DNA of 64,000 nucleotides, taken from Oscheius dolichura (Eukaryota > Nematoda > Chromadorea > Rhabditida > Rhabditidae). Both the position numbers and the translations under genes were made by a program. Position 1 is the stretch's first letter. The number at the start of each line of letters is the position of its first letter. Under the pieces are notes generated by a model. It saw only the letters and a list, made by a program, of their open reading frames with translations, made no database searches and was not told where the DNA came from. This document shows, one piece after another, positions 45,600 through 55,722 of this stretch. The DNA lies in contig OW051495.1 of NCBI GenBank assembly GCA_932521035.1, positions 2,046,001 to 2,110,000 of the forward strand, read 5' to 3'.

Positions 45600-46580
45600 T
45601 AGCTCATGTGATAGCCACGTCGTCTGGCCGCTGTACAAAATAAGGTTAGTATTCATGGGGTGAGAATGGCGCTATTGTGTTTCTTTGAGTCGTCTAGAAT
45701 GTAAAACTACCGTAATCCAACAGAGACACGTGGCTTGGTTTACTGTAGCTCTGTTTTCCCCATTCGTATAATCTAAATGTTGCCATTTTTGAGAATTTGA
45801 GCTGGAGAAGATACCGTAATCCATGGACCAAAAAGAGAAAAAAAGGAGGAGCTCGCCCCAGATGATGGAAAGCGTTACTTTACAGACCCGATTGTGCACA
45901 AAGCAACGGTTCACATCAGCCGGTTAGGGTCTCGAGAAGAATTTTAGAGACTTTACACCTTGTAAACAGCATACAGAAGGGAAAGTAGAGGAGTCGGCCC
46001 GGTCCGGGGTGAGACCAGCTTCCACCTTCAATCGGCCAGTTGCGTTGACAAGTTGGGAGGAGATCTCTCCTCGTTGGGGTCTGGGTCCCGGAGGGAAAAG
46101 AGAAGGAGAGTGACCCATTTCGATAAAGTTCATACTGCATAACTTCCGAGGAGACGAGTTAATACGAGCAGGAACTTTTCCGATTGGGGATCGAATTATT
46201 TATCTCGCCATTATAGCTGACATTCTCGTTACTTTTCTCTTTTCCTCGTCATTTTTGTAAACAATCATGTTTCCCGCCCACTAAATCAAAAAACAAGACA
46301 AATTTGCTCACTCATCGGTGATCATGGTAATCAATAAGAAAAAAAAAGATGGGAAAATGGCTCTAACTAGCTCCGCAGCGGGAATGTGACGAAATTGCCG
46401 TCGAACTGTGGGAAATGGCGCTGTTATACCTCTTTGATGGTTTTGGGCAGTTTGGAGAAGGAGAAGGAAGATATAGGCAGAACTCACCAAAAAAAGAGAA
46501 GAGAAGAATGTCGGGGGAAGACGAGAAGTGGGAGAATGGCAGTCACTATAGGCCCGGTGGGAGGGACCCCCCTTTTATAG
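45600..46580 (-). other. tentative minus-strand transcription unit
   Basis: A GC-box plus TATA promoter is seen at 46,571-46,598 on the minus strand. Downstream, a possible non-coding exon ends CTTTTTTTG/GTGAGT near 46,483. Open segments at 45,92x-46,133 (MNFIEMGHSPSLFPPG...) and 45,850-45,905 may be later exons. No family or complete frame was found, so the unit could be coding or non-coding. Confidence 0.3.
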
Positions 46581-46598
46581 CCCGAAGCAGGGGCGGGA
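46571..46598 (-). promoter_or_regulatory. GC-box plus TATA core promoter (minus strand)
   Basis: Minus strand reads CCCGCCCC, then after 12 nt CTATAAAAGG. The same arrangement is found at 53.73-53.76 and 62.50-62.53 kb on the plus strand. Confidence 0.5.
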
Positions 46599-46599
46599 C

Positions 46600-47740
46600 T
46601 GTCTGTAACGGGGAGGCGCGTCTATTGGATAAGAGATATATTAGAAAATATGTAAGAACACGTGTTTGGGGTGGAAAATTACCAATATTGGGATTAGGAA
46701 ATGAATATATCGAAAGAAGTCATTATTTCTTGAAGCAATTGATTCAAATTTATTGCTATGGCTAAACTTTTTAAATTCAATTTCCGTTTGTTTTCAGTTT
46801 TATAAACAGCAACATGATGTAAAATCTGTTGTGCTAGATTCTTTGAACAATTTTATCACAAGGAAGGCAAGAAAAATGAGAAAAAACACATGAAAAATGA
46901 TGAAAATTGAGCTAGGGAAATTTGAGGCATGGTCAGTAAACGCGCTCGCATCGAACTTCTCTAGCGAGCTGCAAATTTCGTTCATTTCAATCGAATTGCA
47001 TTCATTTTTTTTCTTGTAGCTTGCTGTTTTCCTTTCTTCTTCCTGTCACGCTGCTTTTATTATTGTAAAAATACTTCTTCGTTAGAAAAACACATGTAAA
47101 GCTAAATAGAATCGCAATTTTATGCAAACAATCAAAGAAAATAGAAACAGAAGCCAGTATTCGTTTTTGCGGTGATACTTTTACCAATGTTATGCAGGCT
47201 CTCGCTCGCTGTCTTATCTTGCTTTACTATATTATTTTTCAATGAAAGCGTATATACAATTCATGGATATTCATGCAGTATATTGAGAATATTTACATCA
47301 ATTTCCAACTCTTTATCAAACCGTATCTGCGGTCAGTTACTGCATTTAGGCTTGTTGTTTTTTTCTCTGAAATATACTCCTTGTTGTACAGTGTTTCTTT
47401 AGCATAGCAAATGTAAAACTACACCAAATCACTGTTTTATGCATATAATCATAACAAAAACAGTAGCACGTGCTTTTTTTGCGTTTATTCTCTTACAATT
47501 ATTATGTAGACTATACCACTCTCTCCTTTTCCTTTACTACATTCTTTTTCACAGAAAATATATATGCTGCTCGTGGATATTTATGCAGTTATCGAACAAT
47601 GAGCGTAGTCTAATTTCAACTCCTACTGCTATTCTGTATTTGCGTATTTTAGAATTGCCCTCAAATATTCAAAATTAGAGACCCCCGTCTTTTCACTTTC
47701 TTCCGTTTCTCTTACTGGAAAATAGAATCCTATGCTATAA
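46600..47740. other. AT-rich intergenic DNA with weakly duplicated segments
   Basis: Two related segments (about 47,090-47,300 and 47,430-47,620) share TTTTATGCA...ATCA, AATTCATGGATATT-like and CATGCAGT/TATGCAGTT motifs. They may be an old tandem duplication. No coding exon found. Confidence 0.4.
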
Positions 47741-47743
47741 TCT

Positions 47744-47753
47744 GTTTTTCAGA
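47744..47753 (+). promoter_or_regulatory. likely spliced-leader trans-splice acceptor
   Basis: GTTTTTCAG ends at 47,752, leaving one base before the ATG, with no matching upstream exon. This is the usual context for SL addition in nematodes and supports the chosen start. Confidence 0.6.
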
Positions 47754-50532
47754 ATGAATGAGCCATCAATATCACAAAAAGAAGGCAAAAGATTCGTTAT
47801 TTCCAAGTCAATTCTCTTCAGAACATCATATAGAGCGGAGTTTCCCGAGGAAGGAGTTATTAATAGCCACGTTAGTTGTTTTTATCTATTTTGGATTTTC
47901 TATTTCGATTTTAGGGTTACCTTTTTCATCACTTCTTGCCGTTTATATTAACCGATGAACACATTATACGATTGGAACAGTTTGGTATGTATTTCCGCTG
48001 CTAATTTCATAACCTTCCTTTTACAGCTATTAAATTGAAAAAATATACGCCGTTTTCACGAGAAGAAGATGAGAAAATACGAGAAAATTGGAAAGAATTT
48101 GCTGAAGAATGCGATTTTGCTTATGAAGATGCAAGGCTTTATGTTGGATTTCTTGGCAATATTCATGTAGGAGACATTGATGAAATTGTGACTTATTTGT
48201 AGTATTTTTTACATTTTAAATTTAGGCAAAAACAAGAAAAGAAAATGATCTGCTCGTCGAACTTGCAATGTGGCCGCGTCTTTGTCGAAAATTAGAAAAC
48301 AGAAGTGCACAGCAAATTCAATGCCGTATATGTGAAATTTTTGATCCATATTATGTCGGACGATCAGATCCAATCCCGTTAGAAACAGCCATTGATGCTT
48401 TCATGTAGATTACATTTTTAAATGTTTATTTTTCTATTACAGGAGATTCAAAGAAGGCGAGTGCATGGCAGACCTCGCAATGGAATATGGCTATCCATTC
48501 AGCAAGCTACGCGCTGCTATAAACACAGCTAGAAAAGAAGCATATTATCAAGGACTTACGATGGAGGCACGCTTTATTTCTCTTGTTTGGAAAATGAATT
48601 TATAGGATGTTTGTGCTAATCCTAAGATTCTCGATACTTTAAAGATGCCCCGTAGAGAATATACACGATTTTTTGGTAGGATTTAAAATATTTTTACATA
48701 GATGTTGTTTTATTTAGCCGATATTTTAAAACAAGCCCATATTAATGAAGAATTTATTCGTGATGCAATTACAAATCATCGGCATGGTTGGAAAAAAGTG
48801 ATCAAAGAAGAAATGGAAGGATTTAATTGGACCAAACTTTTACGTAAATATAGAAGGCAAAATGAAAGGTCATTGAGAAGAGAATGGTTCGTTTTTTAAA
48901 AATTATACATTGAGCTAAAATTTTTATTTCAGGTTTAATGTACTCTCAGAAATCTGCAAAATGTATTATAATGAATTAGATGCCAACTTTCTGGGAAATG
49001 AAGATAATGCCTCGGATTCTGGAAAAGATGAAGCATGGGGTATCGCTCTACGCCAGGTTTTTATATTTTTGTTTGTTTATACACTGCCTATTCAGATCCT
49101 CCCTCGTTCTCTGAAAACTCTTCCTGTTCTGAAGCTTTATTGTCATGCTCTATACCGAAGTGTAGCCGAGAATAGTGTTACTCTTTATTTGGTTGATATT
49201 AGCACACGAAAGCTTATTCAAAAGTTTGTTACTTTGTTTGTTCTTTTATCATATCCTATTTTATTTAGATTGATGAAGTATCAAATTATTAACCAGCCCG
49301 ATTACGATATTAAAACTTGCGAGTGCTTCAAAACGATCGCATTATATCTAAGAAATTGGAATAGGGACCTTTTTCGATTTATTTCATTCCCCTTCCGTAC
49401 TAAAGGTACTATTTTACATTATTATTTTATTCTATTTATATTATAGATAAGCTGAAAATAGCAGAAAAATGTTACGAGCGATTAATTGAAACTCATGGTG
49501 AATATCCAGAAACTGAAAACTTGCCTTCAATTACAAGAACGATTCTTGTAGAATCAACAATATTAGCATGTCGTTTATTTTAACTTATAACTGATTTTAA
49601 ATTCAGGTACTTAGAAACATTACCAAAGGAGAATGGATACCTCCGAAATTTTTACGACAATGGATTAGAAATTCATCATTTATTCCATTTTTTTCATCAT
49701 CTCCAGGAAGTCAAGTTTACTGCGAGGAAGATGAACTCCGTCGGGCTAGAAAAACTATATTCCCTGATAATAAGTAATCCATTTTTTAACCATCTTTACC
49801 GCTGAATTTTTGCAGAAGTCTCCGGGTCGACGATATAAGCCAATACGGCCGAGCTGCTATAAAAGCGTGGAGAAGTGAAAAACCACGACAACCAGTAGAG
49901 GTATTTTTCCTATCTGGTTATTTTTATCTATTATATATTTTAGGAATCCGAAGATGAAGAGCCATCTCGTGGTTGGCATGCAGCAATCCGAAAGCCGAGG
50001 AAGCTATCAAGAAAGAGGCACTTCACTTTTCCATCTATTACGCCCATCCCGTCGACTACACCTGCCAGGATGCCTCAACTCTTCGAAACAATAATGGAAT
50101 CGCCTTCAAGAGCTTCAGAACATCCAGAAGAACCGCTAGAAACACCACAAAATGAGCAGGAAGAACCCGTTTTAGCTGGATTTCAAATATCTCAGCCTGT
50201 GATCTCAACCCCCATCAAAAATATTAGGAAAAAAGTACGTTCTATTCATTTGTTTATAAGTGTTTATTTTAGAATAACAACGAAGAGCTACTTAGTCCAG
50301 TTGTAAAGAAAAAGAAGGCACCAGAGCCAGTAGAAGAGCAATATTTATCCGGATTTGATAGCCCCGAAGAGGAACAGAATGAAGACGAGTTCAGGTATTC
50401 TTTTTCGAGATCGCATTTTTATTTTCTATTTTTAGTCATCTACGAATAGCAGACATTCGACCAGTATCAAAAAAGAAGACACAAAACGATGAAGCTGTAG
50501 CAGATTTGACATGGAGCAATATATTTGGATAG
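47754..50532 (+). CDS. putative double-strand telomere-binding (TEBP-like) protein
   Basis: Sixteen exons join in phase to 712 residues: 47754-47870, 47915-47984, 48027-48166, 48226-48404, 48443-48566, 48606-48675, 48718-48886, 48933-49056, 49096-49223, 49269-49405, 49447-49565, 49607-49773, 49816-49900, 49944-50234, 50273-50394, 50436-50532. The first 250 residues contain Myb/homeodomain-like helices: YTPFSREEDEKIRENWKEFA, ELAMWPRLCRKLENRSAQQI, and W..V.KEEMEGFNWTKLLRK. The middle is helical and the last 180 residues are acidic and disordered with basic patches (KKKKAPEP). This layout resembles the nematode TEBP/DTN proteins, which bind telomeric duplex DNA and recall RAP1; that assignment is from memory of the pattern and not certain. 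A TTTTTCAG acceptor one base before the ATG indicates spliced-leader trans-splicing. Introns 5 and 11 start with GC. Confidence 0.8.
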
Positions 50533-50787
50533 AATTTATTTGTGTCATTGAGTAAAATACGTATATTCTCATTTTCGTTTTTAAATTTTTCTTCAACTTT
50601 AGGTAGTAGATTTTCATCGCAGAATAGTCTAACCTTCTAGGCAGAAATAAACAAGCGACGAAACAATTTACGCGGCGCGGTATGTATCTATCACCATTGT
50701 TTGGAAGCGCGTCGCTTTCGACTATAGTTTCGCGTCAAAATAGCTTCTCGCGCATTGTTCATTCACTTCTTGTGATCTTCTCGTAAA

Positions 50788-51902
50788 ATGACTGCTCAAT
50801 TTAATCTCAACGATCTCCCCCTCCCTGCACATCTTCTTCGTCAAGTTGTCCAAAAGGTAAGCTACCCCCAAAACTAGATAAAAGAATATTTCAGTTCGAT
50901 TTTAATACAGGAATCAAATTTTACGGCAGTTGTAAGGACACTAAGGAATTAGTGGATGATCTCAAGCCGTCATGGCCATTAGCTCATCCAACACAACTTT
51001 ACTACACATTTAATAAGCGAAATTTTCAATGGAAAGCTCTCGAAAAGGCTAACTGTCAACGTCTGGAGTCTATCGAAAAGCTTCAATTTATCAAAATTAA
51101 TTCAATTACTGTTGTAAGTCTAAAAATAACGGGTGTATAAATTTTTTTTTCTATTTTTTAGCAAGGATGTGATAGAAAATTCCTCGAGGATGTTGTAATA
51201 CCGGAACTTTCTAATTTCAAAGCCATTTCTTGCTTATATCTTCGAAAATCAACTAAAATAAATGTGAGTTTATATTTTAAAATCGAAAAATTAGTACATT
51301 TCAGCTGTCGGATAAGAATATAGGTCAAATAATTCGAGCGGCTCGTCCGAATTGTCTTACTCTCCAAGATAAAGAATTCGACTATCAGAATCAGCTTTTC
51401 ACAGTAAATTTTCCCGTAAAAAATATAAAATATATCTGTTTTAGAATATTCCACACATGGATCTCCTTGCCTTTCCCCTGGTAAATTATGAAAATATCCT
51501 TTTTGATGTGGGTAAGACAAGAAAACGAGTTTCTTATGGAAACGTGAAGGATTTTTCTCCTATTCTTGAAAAACTGATACAGGTAGGAATAAAACAATGT
51601 AAATAAAAATAAAATAACATTTTTAGAACTGGAAAGGCGGAATATCAACAGGTTCGTTAGAAGTTCTCACTATATATGGACGCACAAACATAGAAAACTT
51701 AGAAAAACTCTTCGAGCAGCTAGAATGCCAGGTAAGCTGGACTAAAATAAGGGAAAATACGAAAGAATTACAGAAAATGAAAAATGGGAGCTATACTTTG
51801 AGCAGACCGGAAGTTAGGGGAGAGAAAAAACTGATGCGGATAGAAGAAATCAACGATACAGTGATAACTACATGGAGAACTGTTGAATTGAAATTTGTAT
51901 AG
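50788..51902 (+). CDS. F-box-like protein
   Basis: Seven exons (50788-50856, 50895-51113, 51162-51263, 51305-51403, 51445-51582, 51627-51731, 51774-51902) join in phase to 286 residues. The N-terminus FNLNDLPLPAHLLRQVVQKF fits a divergent F-box helix (LP...L..vv...). The rest alternates beta-strand-like and leucine-rich segments, as in nematode F-box-associated regions, and ends with ITTWRTVELKFV. Such proteins are substrate adaptors of SCF ubiquitin ligases and evolve fast in nematodes. The F-box is weak, so a related but different adaptor is possible. It lies 255 bp downstream of the TEBP-like gene on the same strand and shares its AT-rich composition. Confidence 0.65.
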
Positions 51903-52560
51903 GTATTTCTAATGTTTTGGAAATTAGATTTAATTGCTACTTGACTCTGTCAATAATAAACCTATAGGCGAGACCCGTTATTCTCATTTCAAGCTGGATA
52001 ACTGCAAAATTTCACTGTTCCTTCAGAATCTTGGTAAAAATTACCCATACCGATTGAAATGAGAGCAGTTCTCGTGGTATTCAATGTGTGATAGAGCGAA
52101 ATCCATTGGTCTTTTCTTCTTCACCGCAAAAACCATAAAACAGCTATTCCTATACAATAACATGGAAACCTGGCGTTCTATTTAGAAACTGCCAATTTCT
52201 AGAAAGTGTCAAGAAGAAGTTATATGAAGCAAACAATTTTTCTGATAATCCGGGTCTACCGAATTAGTGACTTCCCGCTCACTATTTCTCCGTTCCCGAG
52301 TTGTTTTACTTGATCCGTTGCAATTTCTCAAGAAGAGGTTCTCTCTTACTCATTCCATACTATTGTTCTGCACCCGAACGAGATTTTTCTTATTAGTTTT
52401 CCAACGAAATGGATGAGTAGGACCTTTTTGAATGAAGAACTCCGCAATCTTCAACGAAATTTGATTGTAGATTGGAAAGGAAAAATGGCAAACAGTCTAC
52501 CTACCCATGGGCTTGTAACAGATAATTTCGTAGTGAAGATCAGAATGTTTCGAACACCGT
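51903..52560. other. intergenic, nothing recognised
   Basis: No exons or repeats seen between the F-box-like gene and the left arm of the inverted repeat. Confidence 0.4.
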
Positions 52561-52866
52561 TTTAATATTTGGAAGGCCAAATCTCTCGAATCGTTTGACT
52601 TGTGGGTACCTTCAAATGTGCCCAATGTATCCTCTTATATTTGACTCGGTCCCTGCCTATCCCCCTTGTTTATCAAAATGATTGGTCCCCCGAAAAGTTC
52701 AACTCGACTCCGCGTCGTTTCTGCAAAATATGTCTCGTCATCGCCCCGGCCACCGAAATGTCACGGACGGATGAGGTGGCCGCCAGCTGGTAGGGATGAC
52801 GAGTCGAGCGAGGGAACGGGGGAGCCAGACTACCGTATCCACTCGATCAAAGAGCTATTTTGCAGA
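52561..52866. repeat. left arm of a 3.9-kb inverted repeat
   Basis: TTTAATATTTGGAAGGCCAA at the outer end and TCAAAGAGCTATTTTGCAGA at the inner end. The whole 305-bp arm is repeated inversely at 56,190-56,502 with only about a dozen differences. Both arms keep a matching open frame (WPPAGRDDESSEGTGEPDYR), so the arm may derive from coding sequence of an unknown element. Confidence 0.85.
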
Positions 52867-53700
52867 GGAAAAGAAGACAAAAGATAAGACTAGGGAAAAG
52901 GATCACTGGGCATTGGCAACTGATATATCTGGTTGCGTTGCTCACACGTGAGAAACGCTACGGAGCCGCTCCCAAGCCTTGTCATCCCGACGAAAAAAAG
53001 AATCCCGTGGCTGCTTAAAAATATGTTTGTCTGGTGAGACAGGTGCCGTCAGCGTCGGTACCTTTTTTGACTCAGGCAAATGAGAAATCATGGGAACGAG
53101 AGAGGCAGCGCAGTCACGTGTCACCGTAGCTGGGGTCGGGAGCAAAGGGCTAAACATTTCTGTCGAGGAGCCACCGTTTAAGCAGGGATTCTTCAGTTTC
53201 AACTTGGCTATGAATGTGGTTGGGCGTCTTGTTGTCCAGACTGGTATCAATAGAGACATGTGGGATCATAAATTGAATCACACCGAGCGTTTCTCGTAGT
53301 GTTCCCTCCGTGATAAGACATTGCTAAGGATATAATGGATAGAACCAGCATAACAATCCAAGTTGAATGATATATAACACGAGATAGAAGCAAGGAAAAG
53401 TATCGAGAGAAGAGTCGGCAAATTTATCCGCCCATCTGCTTCAAACTTCAAAAAGAGAGCCGAGAGTTCATGGTGACTCGCCGTGAAGCGGCATCCGATT
53501 TGCCCTGATACCAAAAAGGGAGCGCCGCTGTCCATCCGAGCGAACGAATTCAAATTGTAAATAGAGACTCGAACCATATCCCTCCCCCTACTTACCTTTC
53601 TCGGTTTCTCTTCCAGTCGATCTATTTACTCTTTTCTGAAAATGTAACGTCTTCTTTTTTGTTTCAAAGTTAAAAACAAGAACGGGAGGGAATACGGTCC
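52867..53700. other. inside the inverted repeat, no gene recognised
   Basis: A minus-strand frame at 52,942-53,259 is open but matches no family I know. The rest is non-coding by eye. Confidence 0.35.
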
Positions 53701-53729
53701 CGAAGAAACGCGGCTCCACCTCCCAGTCG

Positions 53730-53770
53730 AAAGGAGGCGGGGCTCTCCGGGAGGCGTATAAAAGCGCCGC
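53730..53770 (+). promoter_or_regulatory. GC-box plus TATA core promoter of the hairpin cluster
   Basis: GGAGGCGGGGCTCTCCGGGA is followed by GGCGTATAAAAGCGCC (TATAAAAG at 53,757-53,764). This is a strong core promoter with no protein-coding frame downstream. It would start transcription near 53,790, about 400 bp before the first hairpin. Confidence 0.65.
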
Positions 53771-54186
53771 AAGGGGTTCTCGAGGCTACCAGCGACACAG
53801 ATTTCATCTCTCTCTTCAACCCCCTACCATTTTGCTAGTGTACCTCATATGTCAATCCATTGAAACTTTGCCGTCTGCTCTCTTTTTGAATCTTTATTGA
53901 AGCGTACCAGAACAAGTGAAATTCTATAGCACTAGATTTCCTTGATTACCAACTTTGTCTTCGTCTATGATCGCAAACTTTGAATAGCCACTGTTACCGA
54001 AATAAACAAGATCCTTTTCAATACACTTCCCTGCTTATTGTTTCCAATTTGAGACACTTTCTGATAATATAGCAAACAATAACATTCTGCTGTCTATTAT
54101 CTTCCAGTTAAAACACAAATAGCACCCTATAGCCTTTCCTTACTGTGCGTACCGTACCGTGTTCTTTTCCAATAATCTGGTCATTT

Positions 54187-54251
54187 CCGTCTAGTTGTCA
54201 GTTTCACACTATTCTACACTAGCAATCGCGTGAAACTTGGAGACTAGACGG
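54187..54251 (+). ncRNA. microRNA-like hairpin 1
   Basis: 5' arm CCGTCTAGTTGTCAGTTTCA pairs with 3' arm TGAAACTTGGAGACTAGACG G; about 20 pairs with two internal mismatches, loop about 20 nt. 65 nt in all. Confidence 0.65.
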
Positions 54252-54357
54252 CCTCGATCGCCGTCTTCTCCTTCCCTGGAACAAATACTTGACATCTATC
54301 AAAGTCTGGTCATTCCAATCCTACCGATTATTTCTTCCCCCCTCTTCCCGGCTCAAT

Positions 54358-54422
54358 CCCGTTTGAAAGTGGATATCAGCCTCTAAATTTTGGACTAGAG
54401 GCTGTATAGCTCTTTCCGACGG
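54358..54422 (+). ncRNA. microRNA-like hairpin 2
   Basis: GAAAGTGGATATCAGCCTCT pairs with AGAGGCTGTATAGCTCTTTC; apical loop around AAATTTTGGAC. 65 nt, followed by CTACGGCC and a pyrimidine tract. Confidence 0.62.
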
Positions 54423-54469
54423 CTACGGCCTCTTCCTTTCCAGTCTTTCCCCAATTCGAAGGCCCTGGT

Positions 54470-54539
54470 GGCCATCAGACAATAGTTTTGGTTCTCTTCG
54501 AGTTTGAACGAAGAGATCAGAACAATTAGTCCGATGGCC
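54470..54539 (+). ncRNA. microRNA-like hairpin 3
   Basis: GGCCATCAGACAATAGTTTT... pairs with ...AACAATTAGTCCGATGGCC; the apical part GGTTCTCTTCG / CGAAGAGATC is continuous around an 8-nt loop. About 27 of 31 positions pair. One of the strongest stems. Confidence 0.7.
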
Positions 54540-54612
54540 CGGTGCCGCTTCTTCCTTTCTCTTCCCTACCGTAACCCGGCCTCCCTTCCTTCTTCTTCTT
54601 CTCGGCCCAATT

Positions 54613-54677
54613 CCGTCTGGGAGTTCAACCTCGTCACTAACCTTTTTAGATTAATGACACGTTGAACTTTCAGACGG
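54613..54677 (+). ncRNA. microRNA-like hairpin 4
   Basis: CCGTCTGGGAGTTCAACCTC... pairs with ...ACGTTGAACTTTCAGACGG; CGTCACTAA opposes TTAATGACA near the loop. 65 nt. Confidence 0.7.
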
Positions 54678-54711
54678 CTACGGCTTCCTGTCTGACCATT
54701 CCCCCTTTCTA

Positions 54712-54783
54712 GGCCTTGATGACTTCCCATTCGTCCCTCTTCAAATTTGACCGGAGAGGGCAAATGGCCAGTCCGATGACCCG
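54712..54783 (+). ncRNA. microRNA-like hairpin 5
   Basis: CCCATTCGTCCCTCT pairs with AGAGGGCAAATGGCC around a loop of about 14 nt; the basal part (GATGACT / AGTCCGATGA) pairs less well. The weakest of the ten. Confidence 0.5.
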
Positions 54784-54837
54784 GGGGCCACTTCCTCCTC
54801 CCCCTCTCTCTCCCCTACCGTAATCCGACATTCTTCC

Positions 54838-54898
54838 GTCTGTCTCAAAGTACTCGTTTTTTTCTTTTTTGTTGAGAAACGAGCACTTTTAGACAGAT
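54838..54898 (+). ncRNA. microRNA-like hairpin 6
   Basis: TCTGTCTCAAAGTACTCGTT pairs with AACGAGCACTTTTAGACAGA; one A-C mismatch near the base and one A/G-type mismatch inside. U-rich loop of about 17 nt. Confidence 0.7.
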
Positions 54899-54931
54899 AG
54901 AACCGGTCACTTGCCAATCCACCGGCTTCAA

Positions 54932-55000
54932 GCCATTTGGTAAAGAGGATTTGACTAGAAATTTGTTGTTCTCTAGCCAAGTCCCCTGAACCAGAATGGC
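54932..55000 (+). ncRNA. microRNA-like hairpin 7
   Basis: GCCATTTGGTAAAGAGGATT... pairs with ...AAGTCCCCTGAACCAGAATG GC; TTGACTAGA opposes TCTAGCCAA under the loop. 69 nt. Confidence 0.65.
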
Positions 55001-55057
55001 TCCGGCCTCCTCCTGCTCCCAGTTTCTACTTCCCAACCAATTCCGGCCGATTGTCGT

Positions 55058-55121
55058 CCGATCCATCCGTACTCCTAACTTCTTCAAGTGGATAGTTAGA
55101 CACAACGGAAGATCAGATGGC
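55058..55121 (+). ncRNA. microRNA-like hairpin 8
   Basis: GATCCATCCGTACTCCTAAC pairs with GTTAGACACAACGGAAGATC with internal mismatches; short loop around TTCTTCAAGTG. 64 nt. Confidence 0.6.
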
Positions 55122-55155
55122 TCCGGCCACCTTCTTCCTTCCTCCCAAGGCCTCC

Positions 55156-55224
55156 GGTCACTTTGAAGGGAGTCAACGTGTTACAAATTGACGGATTGTA
55201 CCGCGTTCTTCCCTCAAATTGGCC
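55156..55224 (+). ncRNA. microRNA-like hairpin 9
   Basis: GGTCACTTTGAAGGGAGTCA... pairs with ...CGTTCTTCCCTCAAATTGGC C; ACGTGTTACAA opposes TTGTACCGCGT. About 25 paired positions. 69 nt. Confidence 0.68.
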
Positions 55225-55617
55225 CCAGCCGACTTCTCCTTCCCCTCTTTCATCCTTTTTCTAATATCAATCAATTTTCAGGTATACAGACGCTTCCTGA
55301 ACAGAATCCTGGGTTGTAAACTTCGGTTTATGGTAATCTTCATTTGATCAAAACAATAACAGTCAAATTTCAGATATGGAGGTTCAACGCTCGGCATTAT
55401 CACCCATGACCGTCTCTTTCTGCTTTTCAAGGCTCGTTAAAACGAATCAAGTAAATAAATTCTGGTAAGTTTGCCTCTCCCCCATTATTGCCTTTCAGCT
55501 TTTTTAGCTATTTGTGCGCTGTTATTCTGAACTGGCAATACCAGCGACCAATGGCTCGAAAGGCTCCGGCCTACTATTTTTCCTTTCTTTCTTCCCACTC
55601 CCACTAACAGACCTATC

Positions 55618-55687
55618 ACCATCAGAATATTGCTTTGGGAGAACTTCTATCCACCGGTCAGAAATTCTCTGGCGATATTCCGATGGT
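55618..55687 (+). ncRNA. microRNA-like hairpin 10
   Basis: ACCATCAGAATATTGC pairs with GCGATATTCCGATGGT almost perfectly; GAGAACTTCT opposes AGAAATTCTC under an 11-nt loop. 70 nt, separated from the other nine by two small exons. Confidence 0.68.
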
Positions 55688-55700
55688 CCCGGGACACTTC

Positions 55701-55722
55701 CCTCCCTCCCTCCCTCCCTTGG
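55701..55722. repeat. short (TCCC)n microsatellite
   Basis: CCCTCCCTCCCTCCCTCCCT directly 3' of hairpin 10. Confidence 0.8.

Noticed and set aside
53880-54110. Additional short hairpins upstream of the cluster
   Set aside because: Stems of only 10-14 pairs (for example 53,911-53,946 and 54,063-54,103); too short for pre-miRNA-like structures.
54566-55105. Minus-strand frames through the hairpin cluster
   Set aside because: They overlap stems on the opposite strand, have low-complexity Arg/Glu/Gly composition, and no splice or domain support.
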